From NCBI GenBank assembly GCA_002483345.1, contig DLHS01000001.1:1-56335 (forward strand): 56,335 nt of DNA, read 5' to 3'. The position numbers and the translations under genes were made by a program. The DNA comes from Bacteroidetes bacterium UBA7662. Its GTDB lineage: Bacteria > Bacteroidota > Bacteroidia > UBA7662. The notes under the pieces are model-generated. The model worked only from the letters and a program-made list of their open reading frames with translations. It was not told where the DNA came from and made no database searches. How positions within the stretch are numbered: the first letter of the stretch is position 1; the number at the start of each line of letters is the position of its first letter. Below are positions 1-9,086 of this stretch, in pieces.

Positions 1-26
1 GAAGTGGTTCGGTGTTGTAAGACCAG

Positions 27-70
27 TTGACCTGGATACTTTTTAAGTTGCCACCAGGTCAAAGCGTGGT
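27..70 (+). terminator. possible terminator hairpin of an upstream gene
   Basis: A 9-bp perfect inverted repeat (TTGACCTGG at 27-35, CCAGGTCAA at 54-62) has an 18-nt loop and is followed after a short gap by a T-run at 74-79. An open frame at 2-46 ends in TAA inside the loop and could be the tail of a gene that lies outside the window, but it is too short to identify. The T-run is not directly adjacent to the stem, so this could equally be a regulatory stem of the 182 gene. Confidence 0.3.
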
Positions 71-181
71 CATTTTTTAATCTTAACAATTTTTGTCAGG
101 CTGATAGTCAGCTATATGCATGCTGGGGGCGTACGGCATTTTGATGGAAAGCGTTAAAAGGGCTAAATTGAAGGCATCCTC

Positions 182-1435
182 ATGGAACCTACTGTTTTGC
201 TGCACGGCCCCGATGCCGGACAGGTCGCGATTGACCTGATCCGCAAGCTGGAGCTGCGTAACATCCAGCTTGACGCGGTGTTACAGCTCACACAGGCGAT
301 CAATTATAACTTTTCGAATGCGGCACTCATTGAGATTTACCGTTACTTACTGACAGAGGAATTACGCATCCGTAGGTTTTTGCTGTATGTACAGGAGCCG
401 GAGTGGAAGCGTTACGGCGCTCGTCACATTGAGCCGAAGGCATATCCGGAGCATCCCGACAAGCTGTTTCCATACCGTGCTTTGGGTCCTCTGAACAAAG
501 ATCTGCAACTGCTGTTTCCCGGTTTCGAGCTGGTCATGCCCGTCATCCACAAGCAGGATCCCATTGCTTTTGTTTTGCTGGGAGATATTGAGCAGGAGGA
601 TACGGATGTCCGCAAGGAGATTCTAAGTTATGTGCAGGGTGTTACGAATATTCTGGCCGTAGCCAATGAAAACAGAAAGTTACAGGAGCAGCAGCATCAA
701 CAGGAAAAGATAAGCCATGAACTTGCCCTGGCGGCTCAAATGCAGGGTATGCTGATTCCTGATGCCCTGCCTGACGATACCCGTATAGAAATGTCAGCGG
801 TTTATCTGCCACACCGGGATGTAGGGGGGGATTATTACGATGTAGTGCCTGTAAACAAGGAAGAACTGGTTTTTTGTATTGCAGATGTGTCCGGGAAGGG
901 GATACCGGCTGCTTTGCTGATGTCAAATTTTCAGGCCAATCTGCGGGCGCTTATTAAGTATCATCCCAATTTACGCTCTTTGCTGGCTGAATTGAACCGG
1001 GCGGTGCTGGCGATTACCAAGGGGGAGAAGTTCATCACCATGTTCATTGCCAAGCTGCACCGTGAAACAGGCCTGCTGAAGTACATCAGCGCGGGTCATG
1101 TGCCTCCCTTGCTTTGCCGGAAAGGGGTAGTCGAAGAGCTCAAAGCCGGAACTACCATACTGGGCATGTTTCCGGAGCTGCCCTTTCTGCATGTGGGTAA
1201 AGTTCAGCTGGAGCCGGGCGATACCCTTATCGCCTTTACCGACGGGGTAAGTGAAAATAACAACTACAGGGGTTATGCCTTTGGCAGCGAAGGTGTTGAG
1301 CAGATATTGAAAGAGAACGAAGGGGCAGCGGTAGGTGTCCTGAACAAAAGCCTGTTAACAGCACTTCTGCAACATAAAGGCAACAAGGAATTCGATGACG
1401 ATGTAACCATCCTAAGCCTTCGGTTCAAGGCCTGA
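182..1435 (+). CDS. SpoIIE/RsbU-type PP2C serine phosphatase with N-terminal sensor region
   Basis: Predicted cytoplasmic Mn2+/Mg2+-dependent protein serine phosphatase of the PPM (SpoIIE/RsbU) family, which in characterised systems dephosphorylates anti-anti-sigma proteins. Residues 1 to about 165 form a GAF-like sensor region, followed by a glutamine-rich linker/coiled coil (about 165-185). The C-terminal phosphatase domain has the expected acidic metal ligands in GGDYYD (about 214-219), DVSGKG (about 235-240), TDGVSE (about 358) and DDDVT near the end. Length 417 aa is normal for a one-sensor member. ATG at 182 is the only sensible start. No anti-sigma or STAS partner is seen nearby, so the substrate is unknown. 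The 3' end overlaps the convergent O-antigen ligase gene by 24 bp. Confidence 0.88.
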   Translation: MEPTVLLHGPDAGQVAIDLIRKLELRNIQLDAVLQLTQAINYNFSNAALIEIYRYLLTEELRIRRFLLYVQEPEWKRYGARHIEPKAYPEHPDKLFPYRALGPLNKDLQLLFPGFELVMPVIHKQDPIAFVLLGDIEQEDTDVRKEILSYVQGVTNILAVANENRKLQEQQHQQEKISHELALAAQMQGMLIPDALPDDTRIEMSAVYLPHRDVGGDYYDVVPVNKEELVFCIADVSGKGIPAALLMSNFQANLRALIKYHPNLRSLLAELNRAVLAITKGEKFITMFIAKLHRETGLLKYISAGHVPPLLCRKGVVEELKAGTTILGMFPELPFLHVGKVQLEPGDTLIAFTDGVSENNNYRGYAFGSEGVEQILKENEGAAVGVLNKSLLTALLQHKGNKEFDDDVTILSLRFKA

Positions 1436-2869
1436 GGCATCAGGATCCCGGTGGTAAAGGTCGATGGCCGTAATCATGCCGATAAATCCCCAGAAAAGGA
1501 TGGCTGTTTTGTCTATATCCAGGTAATTATTCAGAAAACCGTGGGTCAGATAAGTCACCAGCCCCAACAGCACCATCAGCAAGGTATTTTTGATGTAAGG
1601 ATCTGTGAGCTCGTAGTATAAATTCATGGCACGCCGAAGCACCACCCCAATCAGGGTGAGGAAAATCAGGAAGCCGGGTACGCCCATCTCTACAAGTGGA
1701 CCCAGGTATTCACTGTGAATACCCCCGATATCGGCCATGTTGGTGCTGACAATGGTTTTGTCTTTGGGCTTCTGGAAAGGGGCATATTTGAACATATAAG
1801 TTCCCGGCCCCCATCCCAGCAGGGGCTTCTCGAGAAACATGCGGTAAGCGCTCGACCAGCGGTTAAGCCTCTCCAGATTCGAAGCATCGGTGCGGATGTT
1901 GGAAATGGATTTCACATGCTTCGACATATCCGTAGCCGAATCGGTTTTATTCCTTTCCAGCTTCATCATAATCTGACCCTGGAAACTCAGAAAGCCCACC
2001 ACTACCAGTCCGAGCAGTATCAGCAGGGTCTGAAAACGGATGCGGAAACGCAGGACAAAATAAAAGGCCAGTGCTGCCAGTACACTCACCCAGGCAGCCC
2101 GGGTATAGGATAAAATCAGCGCCGTACTGACCACCAGCAGTAAAAACAACATCACAAAACTTACCAGGGGTTTATCTGTGAAAAGTCTTGTCTGTAAAAG
2201 GTAAATGACCACAAATGGCATAAAAAAGGCCAGCATGGCACCATATATTCCGTGGTTAATTACAAAAGGCTGGGCGGCCCAGTCAGCTGCCTGCTTGGTA
2301 AAACCCTCCAGGCTGTGGTTGTATAGACTGTAGCCTACCACAACCATCAGGCTGATAAAATATAACCACAAAAAACGATGGAGATTTTCTTTCACCCGGA
2401 AAAGCTGCACACCAATGAAATAAAAGCAGGTAATAAACCACAGGTTCGACAAAAGGAACTTCAGCGAAATTAAGGGCATGGTGCTGTTGACGGTGGTGAA
2501 GCCCATCCAAAGCAGATACACCAATATCGCGAGTGTGATGGGATGGAAAAAGGCACGACTGTCGTAACGACCTTCCACCAATAGTTTGATGTAAAACAAG
2601 ACCATCATTCCCAGCAATAATGGCTCCGTTGGCAGGGTGAAAGAGATGCCGACCTCTTTTAAGTCGACCAGCATACTCAATGGCGTAACGGCTGTGATAA
2701 AGAGCAGGCTGCGGTCGATCGAAAAGGTGATGAAATACACAAACCACAAAGCAACCGGCACAGCCAGAAACCAATATTGTTCGCGTACCACCATCCAACT
2801 GCTCACCGAAATGAACAGAAGCAGTATGGTGTAAAACCACTTTTTAGAGAGCGCCGGTTCGGCCAGCAT
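1412..2869 (-). CDS. O-antigen ligase / Wzy-type polymerase family membrane protein
   Basis: Polytopic inner-membrane protein (485 aa, about 11-12 hydrophobic helices) with the large loop and WGPGTYMFKYAPF segment (about 355-367) typical of the Wzy_C/O-antigen ligase domain. The family either polymerises lipid-linked O-units or ligates glycan to lipid A core, acting on the periplasmic face. Sequence alone cannot separate WaaL from Wzy. Its start overlaps the stop of the Wzz-like gene by 1 nt (TGATG on the minus strand), so the two are translationally coupled. With the flippase upstream on the same strand this forms a 3-gene export/polymerisation operon. An initiating sugar-phosphate transferase is not in the window. 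Confidence 0.85.
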   Translation of the reverse strand: MLAEPALSKKWFYTILLLFISVSSWMVVREQYWFLAVPVALWFVYFITFSIDRSLLFITAVTPLSMLVDLKEVGISFTLPTEPLLLGMMVLFYIKLLVEGRYDSRAFFHPITLAILVYLLWMGFTTVNSTMPLISLKFLLSNLWFITCFYFIGVQLFRVKENLHRFLWLYFISLMVVVGYSLYNHSLEGFTKQAADWAAQPFVINHGIYGAMLAFFMPFVVIYLLQTRLFTDKPLVSFVMLFLLLVVSTALILSYTRAAWVSVLAALAFYFVLRFRIRFQTLLILLGLVVVGFLSFQGQIMMKLERNKTDSATDMSKHVKSISNIRTDASNLERLNRWSSAYRMFLEKPLLGWGPGTYMFKYAPFQKPKDKTIVSTNMADIGGIHSEYLGPLVEMGVPGFLIFLTLIGVVLRRAMNLYYELTDPYIKNTLLMVLLGLVTYLTHGFLNNYLDIDKTAILFWGFIGMITAIDLYHRDPDASGLEPKA

Positions 2870-3999
2870 CAGTCTTCTTTTTTGGCGGTCAGAAAGCGGA
2901 AGTTTTCAACTGCAATCAATACCAGCAACGAAAGCAGGAAGGCGCCGGCGGTCGACAGGACTACGATCAGCCAGCGTACGGGTGTATGTTTCTTTTCTGC
3001 CACCTTCGCAGAGTTCACGATGAATTTCACCGGAAGGCTCTCTTCCGCATCGATTTTGGCTTTGTCGTAACGGGAACGCAGTTTTACCACTTCTTCATTT
3101 TCCTGTTCCAACTGCTCTTTGACACTGGTATAGGCACCACCATAAAGAGAGAGTTTATTGAGTTGCTGCTGGAGATTTTTGAGGGTATTTTTTGCGCCGG
3201 CCAACCGGGCACGGTTGTTTACAATGGCGGTATCGGCAGCGTCCTTTTTATCTTTCAGAATTTCAAGCCGTGCCTCTGCATCTGATGAATGAGCCGAAGC
3301 CAGAACATATTGTTCCATCAGGTGGTCAGTCTGCAGATCGTAGTCGAATACACCCTGACTTCTGAAAAAATTCAGGGAGTCGTTGAGCCGGTTTACATAG
3401 GCTTGTTTAGCCTGAAACTGCGATTCAACAATCCGAAGTCCTTTCATAGCCTGTTCACGCTGTATGGTGTTTTTCTGTACATCGAGCAGGTTGGCAATGT
3501 CGTTGGCAATATCTGCCGCCATTTTGGGATCGGTATCCAGCACCATAATCTCCACCGACATATACTCCGTCCTCCGGAAACTGATGTTGTCGCTGAATTT
3601 TTTGTACAGTTTGGTGTATTTGGTTTTCGAAGAGGAGTCGATGTCGTAGTGCGACATCAGTTCGTATTTACGGATAATCTCATCGCGGATATCGTCGCTA
3701 TACAGTACCTGTATAAGTTGTTCAGCCTGTTCTTCTTCACCAAAGGCCAGTGGGTCGTCGCGGTCGAAAGAGTTTTCATTCAACAGGGCCTTCGAAATAG
3801 AGTTGGTGGTGGCCGGATATAAAATCACGGTGCTTTTAAACTTGGGCTTGATGAAGAATGGCCCTGAAAATATGGCCGCTGCTACAGCAGCAAGGAAGCA
3901 AATGACCACAATCTCTTTCCGCCACTTGAAGAAAAAACCAAGGACGGTGATTGAATCAAAACTGTACTGATTGGCGGATGAATCGCGCATAGGGGGCAA
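2869..3999 (-). CDS. Wzz-like polysaccharide chain-length determinant / co-polymerase
   Basis: A 376-aa protein with one TM helix near each end (about 29-50 and about 341-365) and a long charged helical periplasmic region between them (about 150-320), the layout of PCP (Wzz/KpsE) proteins that set glycan chain length in Wzy-dependent pathways. The C-terminal helix is preceded by a short Pro-containing segment (KKHTPVRW). There is no C-terminal tyrosine kinase domain, so it is not a PCP-2a fusion. It lies between the flippase and the ligase/polymerase genes, with 1-nt overlap to the latter, consistent with one envelope polysaccharide pathway. Confidence 0.82.
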   Translation of the reverse strand: MPPMRDSSANQYSFDSITVLGFFFKWRKEIVVICFLAAVAAAIFSGPFFIKPKFKSTVILYPATTNSISKALLNENSFDRDDPLAFGEEEQAEQLIQVLYSDDIRDEIIRKYELMSHYDIDSSSKTKYTKLYKKFSDNISFRRTEYMSVEIMVLDTDPKMAADIANDIANLLDVQKNTIQREQAMKGLRIVESQFQAKQAYVNRLNDSLNFFRSQGVFDYDLQTDHLMEQYVLASAHSSDAEARLEILKDKKDAADTAIVNNRARLAGAKNTLKNLQQQLNKLSLYGGAYTSVKEQLEQENEEVVKLRSRYDKAKIDAEESLPVKFIVNSAKVAEKKHTPVRWLIVVLSTAGAFLLSLLVLIAVENFRFLTAKKED

Positions 4000-4050
4000 A
4001 AATTTCGACTAAAATAAAGGAATTCCGCGTAGCAAACGGCTTTCGTAGGT

Positions 4051-5472
4051 TTATCGTACCAAATCTCGCAACTGTTTCCATCTTTCAGGAAAAAGAAGCA
4101 GTAAACTGAGCCCTGATAAGCCGGCACTCAGCAACAAGGCAGTCCAGGTTCCGAAGTGGTGTCCGTAAATCAGTAAACCACCACTGATGACCATAAACAG
4201 GGCTACTTTTAAAAAGAGGGTGGCAGAGAACTGCCAGGCGAACCGGCGCTGGCAACTGATTATCTGGGCAACGAGTAGCCCGCTCTGGGTGATAAAGGTC
4301 GCGATGGCCGCACCTACTACCCCAAGCACAGGAATAAGCAGCAGGTTGAGCAGTATGTTCGTGACCAGACCAATGCCCGAGAGTATGTTCAGCAAACGAA
4401 GGTGGCCTGCTGCGGTCAAAAGAGAACCGAAAACGTACATGCCTGCAATGGGAAGGTATGTCCACATGAGCCAGCTGAACAGCCTTTCCTGTTCAGGGCT
4501 GTTGTGGGTATACAGCAGTTCCAGTATTTCTGTCCGATAACCATATCCGACCAGTCCGAGTATCCAGCCTGATCCGAGGAGGAGGAGCCCTGTCAGCCGG
4601 ACCAAAGGACCTGTATTTTCCCCTTGCCGTAACTGACGGGAAAAAATAGGCAGTAACAGGCCACTCAAAAGCAAGGGTACCGTACTGAATGCATCGAGCA
4701 ACCGGTAGGCTGCGGCATATTGACCCGCCTCGAAATGGCCGTTTGGCAGTAATTGAACAATCATCACGGCATCCAGGCGTGCATAGAAGGTCATCAGCAA
4801 TCCGAGCAGGGCAAAAGGGAGGGTTTGTTTTAAAAGCTGCAACTGCAGTACCGGTTTAACAGTTGGCAACAGGCTGGTAAAACGGCTGTTCCAGTACAAG
4901 GCCAGGGCAGTGGAGAGGGCATAGGCCATGCACTGAAGCAAGGCGAAATCAAGCACCAGCGAGCTGCTGAATCGATATCCGTTCAGCAAGGGCAGACAGA
5001 ATAAGATGGTAAGGGCCCGGTCGAGCACACTTAAACTGCCATCCTGCACAAAACGATGTAATCCCTGCAGATTACTCCGTAAAAAGTAAAGGGTATAATT
5101 CAGCCCCTGATTTACACAGATGACAAACAAAAGGACCCATGCATCCCCCCTGAAGTTGAGTAACCAGCCGGCACCGAGGGTAAGCAGCGCATACAAAACA
5201 AACAGCATCAAACGCAGCCCCAGCAGGGCGGGGGTACGCTGCAATCCTTTTTCAGGCTGCATGGCTACCTGCCTGGCATTGTAGTTGGAAAGGCCTGCAT
5301 CCAGTAACATGCTGAGCAACAGCGAGAAACTGAACAGGGCGTAGTAGGTGCCATAGGCTTCGGGCCCTGCCAGATTCTGTATCTGCCGGTCTATACCGAA
5401 TATAAAAACCGGCTTGATCAGCAGGTTCAGACCCATCAGCAGGCCGGCACTCGAAATAAATTTACGTATCAC
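4051..5472 (-). CDS. Wzx-like oligosaccharide flippase (MATE/MOP superfamily)
   Basis: A 473-aa polytopic membrane protein with about 12-14 hydrophobic helices throughout and the PST/MOP-superfamily pattern of polysaccharide exporters (N-terminal SAGLLMGLNLLIKP, a central paired-helix region, C-terminal GVVGAAIATFITQ). Members flip undecaprenyl-PP-linked oligosaccharides across the inner membrane. It is first in the operon with the Wzz-like and ligase/polymerase genes. A 59-bp divergent intergenic region separates it from the GT9 gene. The substrate glycan is unknown. Confidence 0.83.
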   Translation of the reverse strand: MIRKFISSAGLLMGLNLLIKPVFIFGIDRQIQNLAGPEAYGTYYALFSFSLLLSMLLDAGLSNYNARQVAMQPEKGLQRTPALLGLRLMLFVLYALLTLGAGWLLNFRGDAWVLLFVICVNQGLNYTLYFLRSNLQGLHRFVQDGSLSVLDRALTILFCLPLLNGYRFSSSLVLDFALLQCMAYALSTALALYWNSRFTSLLPTVKPVLQLQLLKQTLPFALLGLLMTFYARLDAVMIVQLLPNGHFEAGQYAAAYRLLDAFSTVPLLLSGLLLPIFSRQLRQGENTGPLVRLTGLLLLGSGWILGLVGYGYRTEILELLYTHNSPEQERLFSWLMWTYLPIAGMYVFGSLLTAAGHLRLLNILSGIGLVTNILLNLLLIPVLGVVGAAIATFITQSGLLVAQIISCQRRFAWQFSATLFLKVALFMVISGGLLIYGHHFGTWTALLLSAGLSGLSLLLLFPERWKQLRDLVR

Positions 5473-5531
5473 AGGCAGTAACAGCTCTAAATATAGGTGG
5501 GTTGGCTGATTATTCAGAACTTTAGCCCGCT

Positions 5532-6563
5532 ATGCTCGCAGGCGAACGTCTTCTGTTTTTTTGTTCCTTCCTCCTCAGCCGCTGGATTAACCTCTTCCGC
5601 AGGCCGTCGAGGCTGAAGCCCAAACGTATCCTGATTTTCCGGCTCGATGAAATCGGAGACATGGTAACAACCCTGCCTGTTTTTGAAGCCTTAAAAAACA
5701 AATTCCCGGATGCGGAAATTACCCTTTTCTGCAAACCCCTGATGAAAAGCCTGGTGCAGTACGATCCTTATATCAGTTGGTTTGCAACAGTTTATGCTGA
5801 TTTGTCGGGAAAATACGATGTGATATTGGATCTCCGGGGTGATTGGGACAGCCTGCGTTTTGCACTCGGACAAAGACCTGCCCTGCGACTCGACCGGGGA
5901 TCTCACCGGTTTTTGAATCGTTTTTTCAAACGCCCGCAGGTCCATGAAGTGGAATTTAACCTCCGGATACTGGCCCCGCTTTTAGGAGATATGTCCGGCA
6001 AACCGGTTGTAAAAATATATACAGGCAAAAGAAACGAACAGCAGGCAGCACTTTTTAAACAGCGGCACGATTTTCATGATTTTGTAGTGTTTCATACAGG
6101 CGCCCGTAAATTGCTCCGTCGCTGGGGTTTGCAGGCCTGGGCCGATCTTGCAGTTAAAATTCAGTCGACCAGCGGTTACGCCATCGTTTTCGCCGGGGGG
6201 GCAGAAGATGTTGCCGACATCCGCCGCATCCAGGCCAAAATTCCTTTTGAAACCTACAGCTTCGCGGACCAGGGTTCTTTGCTCGATTACGCAGCGTTGG
6301 TAAGCAGCGCCCGACTGATGGTTGGCAATGAAAGCGGCCCCATGCACATTGCGGCAGCCACCGGAACGCCTACCCTCGCGCTGTTTGGTCCGGGGCAGCC
6401 TGATATTTTTGCTCCCTATGGAGAAAAACATCGGTTTGCCCATATTAAACTTGCCTGCAATCCCTGCGATCAGCTTAACTGCGTGCACCCGGAGAATCCT
6501 TGTATGAATCGTTTGTTACCGGATGATATTTTTGCCATAATTTCTACCATGATACCCCTATGA
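5532..6563 (+). CDS. glycosyltransferase family 9 (heptosyltransferase-like)
   Basis: A 343-aa GT-B enzyme of the ADP-heptose:LPS heptosyltransferase family. An N-terminal basic stretch precedes ILIFRLDEIGDMVTTLPV (about 34-51), the classical GT9 start motif. The C-terminal nucleotide-sugar half carries VGNESGPMHIAAATGTPTLA (about 265-284) and ALFGPGQP. It would act at the cytoplasmic membrane face on LPS core or another surface glycan. The ATG at 5532 adds a basic, partly hydrophobic N-terminus that may be membrane associated. The adjacent glycan genes support an LPS/surface polysaccharide role; the donor sugar cannot be deduced. Confidence 0.85.
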   Translation: MLAGERLLFFCSFLLSRWINLFRRPSRLKPKRILIFRLDEIGDMVTTLPVFEALKNKFPDAEITLFCKPLMKSLVQYDPYISWFATVYADLSGKYDVILDLRGDWDSLRFALGQRPALRLDRGSHRFLNRFFKRPQVHEVEFNLRILAPLLGDMSGKPVVKIYTGKRNEQQAALFKQRHDFHDFVVFHTGARKLLRRWGLQAWADLAVKIQSTSGYAIVFAGGAEDVADIRRIQAKIPFETYSFADQGSLLDYAALVSSARLMVGNESGPMHIAAATGTPTLALFGPGQPDIFAPYGEKHRFAHIKLACNPCDQLNCVHPENPCMNRLLPDDIFAIISTMIPL

Positions 6564-6622
6564 TATCATACCGTGTACGGGGTATATTTAAATCAGGGTG
6601 CTTGTGCGTATGCATATTTGTA

Positions 6623-6630
6623 TAAATTTG
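6623..6630 (+). promoter_or_regulatory. Bacteroidota -7 promoter element
   Basis: TAAATTTG matches TAnnTTTG and lies 27 bp before the ATG at 6657. A -33-like CTTG at 6601-6604 is 18 nt upstream (one mismatch to TTTG). It is placed to drive the DUF6588-like gene and supports that start over the longer frame beginning at 6573. Confidence 0.5.
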
Positions 6631-6656
6631 ACTCAAATAGAACCAAACCCATATCT

Positions 6657-7826
6657 ATGAAACTAATATTTAAACTCCTTTTTGCCTGCCTGCTTCTGGT
6701 GGGTATGAACGCTCAGGAAAGCAGGGCACAAGGTGCTGCTGACGTTTCCGGTGTATTCCGTGCAGGTTTGACCGATGCCAATAAAGTGATGAACGCTTAC
6801 TTCCAGCCATTTGCTGAGTCGTTTGGCATTGGTCTGGCTCAAAACTGGTACAATACAGCCGTTCCGCTGAAATTACTTCGTTTTAATGTACAACTGGGAG
6901 CCTCATACATCCGTATTCCGGAAGAGATGCTGACTTTTAATCCACAGACCCTGGGACTGACCAATCTGCGTACGGTTGATCCTGCGGTTACTTCAGCACC
7001 TACCATCAATGGTGAGGGTGACGGTCCTGTATATGCCATTTACGGCGACGACCCTACCAATCCCGGCGGGCCGCAGATTAAAATTCAGGAGATTGCAGGT
7101 TTGACCTCAGGTTTGGGTTTGTCAGCCAATGCGGTTCCTAATATTCAGGTTAACCTGGGTTTGATTAAAAAAACAGAAGTATCCGTACGTTATGTACCCA
7201 CCATCGATCTCGGAACCCTGGGTTCAGATGGATTGAGTGGAAGTGTTGGTCTCTGGGGTATCGGTGTTAAACACGATCTGTTGCAGTGGATTCCACTTGC
7301 AAGCAAACTGCCTTTCAGCGTATCAGGTTATTTCAACTATACAGCCATGAGCATTGAGCTGGGAACCTCTTTCCCCGGCCCGGATAACAGCAACTATGCC
7401 GGCAATACCGGCCCCGGTGCTGTAACCGGCTTCCGTTTTGATGGCACTCCGGGTGACTACACCAACCAGCAGATTGCCCTCAATGCCAACGCCATGGGTT
7501 TTGGTATCATCGCCTCTAAAAAACTCCTCATCTTCACACCTTATGTAAGCGCAGGTTTTGTGCGTTCAAGCTTCTCTTTGAAAACCGCTGGTGATTATGC
7601 TTTGCCTACCGGTTTGGAAGCCAATGCGGCTACGCCTGATCCTTCAGATTTGCGTGAAATTTATACCAACTACAAAGATCCTTTGGATATCAGCTTTGAT
7701 TCTGCCAATACTTTCCGTGCGGGCGTGGGTCTTCGGTTAAAACTCCTCATTTTTGCTATACATGCTGAAGCATTTACGGCGGGTGGCTACAATGGCTACA
7801 ATGCTGGTTTGAGCATCGGATTCTAA
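6657..7826 (+). CDS. DUF6588-like outer membrane beta-barrel protein
   Basis: The frame is open from 6573, but ATG 6657 gives a clean signal peptide (MKLIFKLLFACLLLVGMNAQ, cleavage near ESRAQ) and sits just downstream of a good promoter. The mature protein (389 aa in total) has alternating beta-strand patterns, many Gly/Asn turns and a C-terminal strand ending in phenylalanine (NAGLSIGF), as expected of an outer membrane barrel. It resembles DUF6588 proteins of Bacteroidota, whose function is unknown. A strong terminator follows. It is probably monocistronic and well expressed. Confidence 0.75.
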   Translation: MKLIFKLLFACLLLVGMNAQESRAQGAADVSGVFRAGLTDANKVMNAYFQPFAESFGIGLAQNWYNTAVPLKLLRFNVQLGASYIRIPEEMLTFNPQTLGLTNLRTVDPAVTSAPTINGEGDGPVYAIYGDDPTNPGGPQIKIQEIAGLTSGLGLSANAVPNIQVNLGLIKKTEVSVRYVPTIDLGTLGSDGLSGSVGLWGIGVKHDLLQWIPLASKLPFSVSGYFNYTAMSIELGTSFPGPDNSNYAGNTGPGAVTGFRFDGTPGDYTNQQIALNANAMGFGIIASKKLLIFTPYVSAGFVRSSFSLKTAGDYALPTGLEANAATPDPSDLREIYTNYKDPLDISFDSANTFRAGVGLRLKLLIFAIHAEAFTAGGYNGYNAGLSIGF

Positions 7827-7850
7827 GCAATATTGTTCTTTATTTTAGGG

Positions 7851-7883
7851 AGAGCTGCCTTTTGGGGCGGCTCTTTTTTTTTT
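7851..7883 (+). terminator. rho-independent terminator
   Basis: AGAGCTGCC (7851-7859) pairs with GGCGGCTCT (7866-7874) with one G-U, a 6-nt loop and a run of ten T's. It terminates the DUF6588-like gene. Confidence 0.88.
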
Positions 7884-7937
7884 GTAGACATTGAGAGGCT
7901 AGATGCGAGATGCGAGACTTGTTGAGCGGATGCTTTG

Positions 7938-9086
7938 TCAGCCCCGGTTGCTCCAGTGGCTGCGGTTATCACCTTGCCACAGGTCTTTCAGTCCAAGTAG
8001 CAGGGCTACATTCATCAGGAGGAAATGGCTGAGAAAACGGAGTCCCTTGACTTTTATGCCACGGGGGACCAGTAACCAGTGATCGATCAGGGCGGCAGTT
8101 ATCAGGAGACCTATAAACCAGCTGATGCCTGCATAAAAAACCTGGCCGGGTGCTGCGAGCAGGGTTCCGAGCCAGGCGGCAGCAAGCAGCAGGGGCGTTA
8201 ACCAACGCAATACTTTGTGCGACCAGAAGCAGTAGGCAGTCCGGTTAAGCCGAAACAACATGCCGGAAAAGTAAAGCAGGTTCTGAAAATTACCCTTGCC
8301 GATGCGGCGCTTGCGACGGAACTGCACCTGGGCATCGCCCGACAGGAGAAGCTCATAGCGGGCCTCCTGCGCGTATACAGTAACATATCCTTGTCGTAAC
8401 ACCTCCATGAAGAGAAAGAAGTCATCTACAATAAACCCATTCGGAATGTTACGGTAACAGCTTTTCCGAAGGGCGTAAGCGGCACCAAAAGCACCGATAA
8501 TACTGCCCAGCCGGCTTTCTCCCTGTTTGATTTCCATTTCCCGGTAAGTATAACGGGCTTCCTGCAAGGCTACTTCATTGGAGGCTTCGGTCGTGATTTT
8601 CACATCGGCCTGAACACCGCCTACCCGCTCGTCTGAAAAAGGAGCAATCAGGGCTTGCAGGGTGTCGGGCTGAAAAAAGGCATCTGCATCAGTCATAACC
8701 AGGATTTCGGCAGTTGCTTTTTGTTGCAGCACATTCAGTATGCCTGGTTTACCGGTTCTTTCCGTGAAACGTTCATGGATGATGGCCGGGAATTCGGTCC
8801 GGAGTTTTTCAATGAGCTGGTCGGTAGTGTCGGTGCAGGCGTCGGTCCCGATATAAAGGCTTATTTTGCCTGGATAGGTTGTTGCGAAGGTGCTGCGGAT
8901 TTTACGCTCAATGACTTCAGCTTCATTCCAGACAGCCAGCAGAATATCAATGTCAGGCGTTATGCCAGACACGGGCGGAGGTGCCGGAAGTCTACGCAAA
9001 GTCCGCATCTGGGCAGGAAAAAGCACATAACTGTGAAAGACCAGTCCAGTCGACAACCAAAACAACAAAGCTCCTGCTTCAGGCAT
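7938..9086 (-). CDS. membrane glycosyltransferase family 2
   Basis: A 382-aa GT-A enzyme. One N-terminal hydrophobic helix (about 6-23) precedes the GT2 catalytic domain, with the nucleotide-binding DID at 45-47, the DxD-type TDADAFF (about 131-137), a VDDF acid motif (about 220) and an RRKRRIGKG segment standing in for the usual QxxRW (about 258-266). Three or four TM helices follow. This layout is shared by processive or membrane-anchored GT2 enzymes building extracellular polysaccharide. The gene overlaps the GT4 gene upstream by 8 bp. It is the last gene of an operon with GT4, the LptF/G permease and the START-like gene. Confidence 0.83.
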   Translation of the reverse strand: MPEAGALLFWLSTGLVFHSYVLFPAQMRTLRRLPAPPPVSGITPDIDILLAVWNEAEVIERKIRSTFATTYPGKISLYIGTDACTDTTDQLIEKLRTEFPAIIHERFTERTGKPGILNVLQQKATAEILVMTDADAFFQPDTLQALIAPFSDERVGGVQADVKITTEASNEVALQEARYTYREMEIKQGESRLGSIIGAFGAAYALRKSCYRNIPNGFIVDDFFLFMEVLRQGYVTVYAQEARYELLLSGDAQVQFRRKRRIGKGNFQNLLYFSGMLFRLNRTAYCFWSHKVLRWLTPLLLAAAWLGTLLAAPGQVFYAGISWFIGLLITAALIDHWLLVPRGIKVKGLRFLSHFLLMNVALLLGLKDLWQGDNRSHWSNRG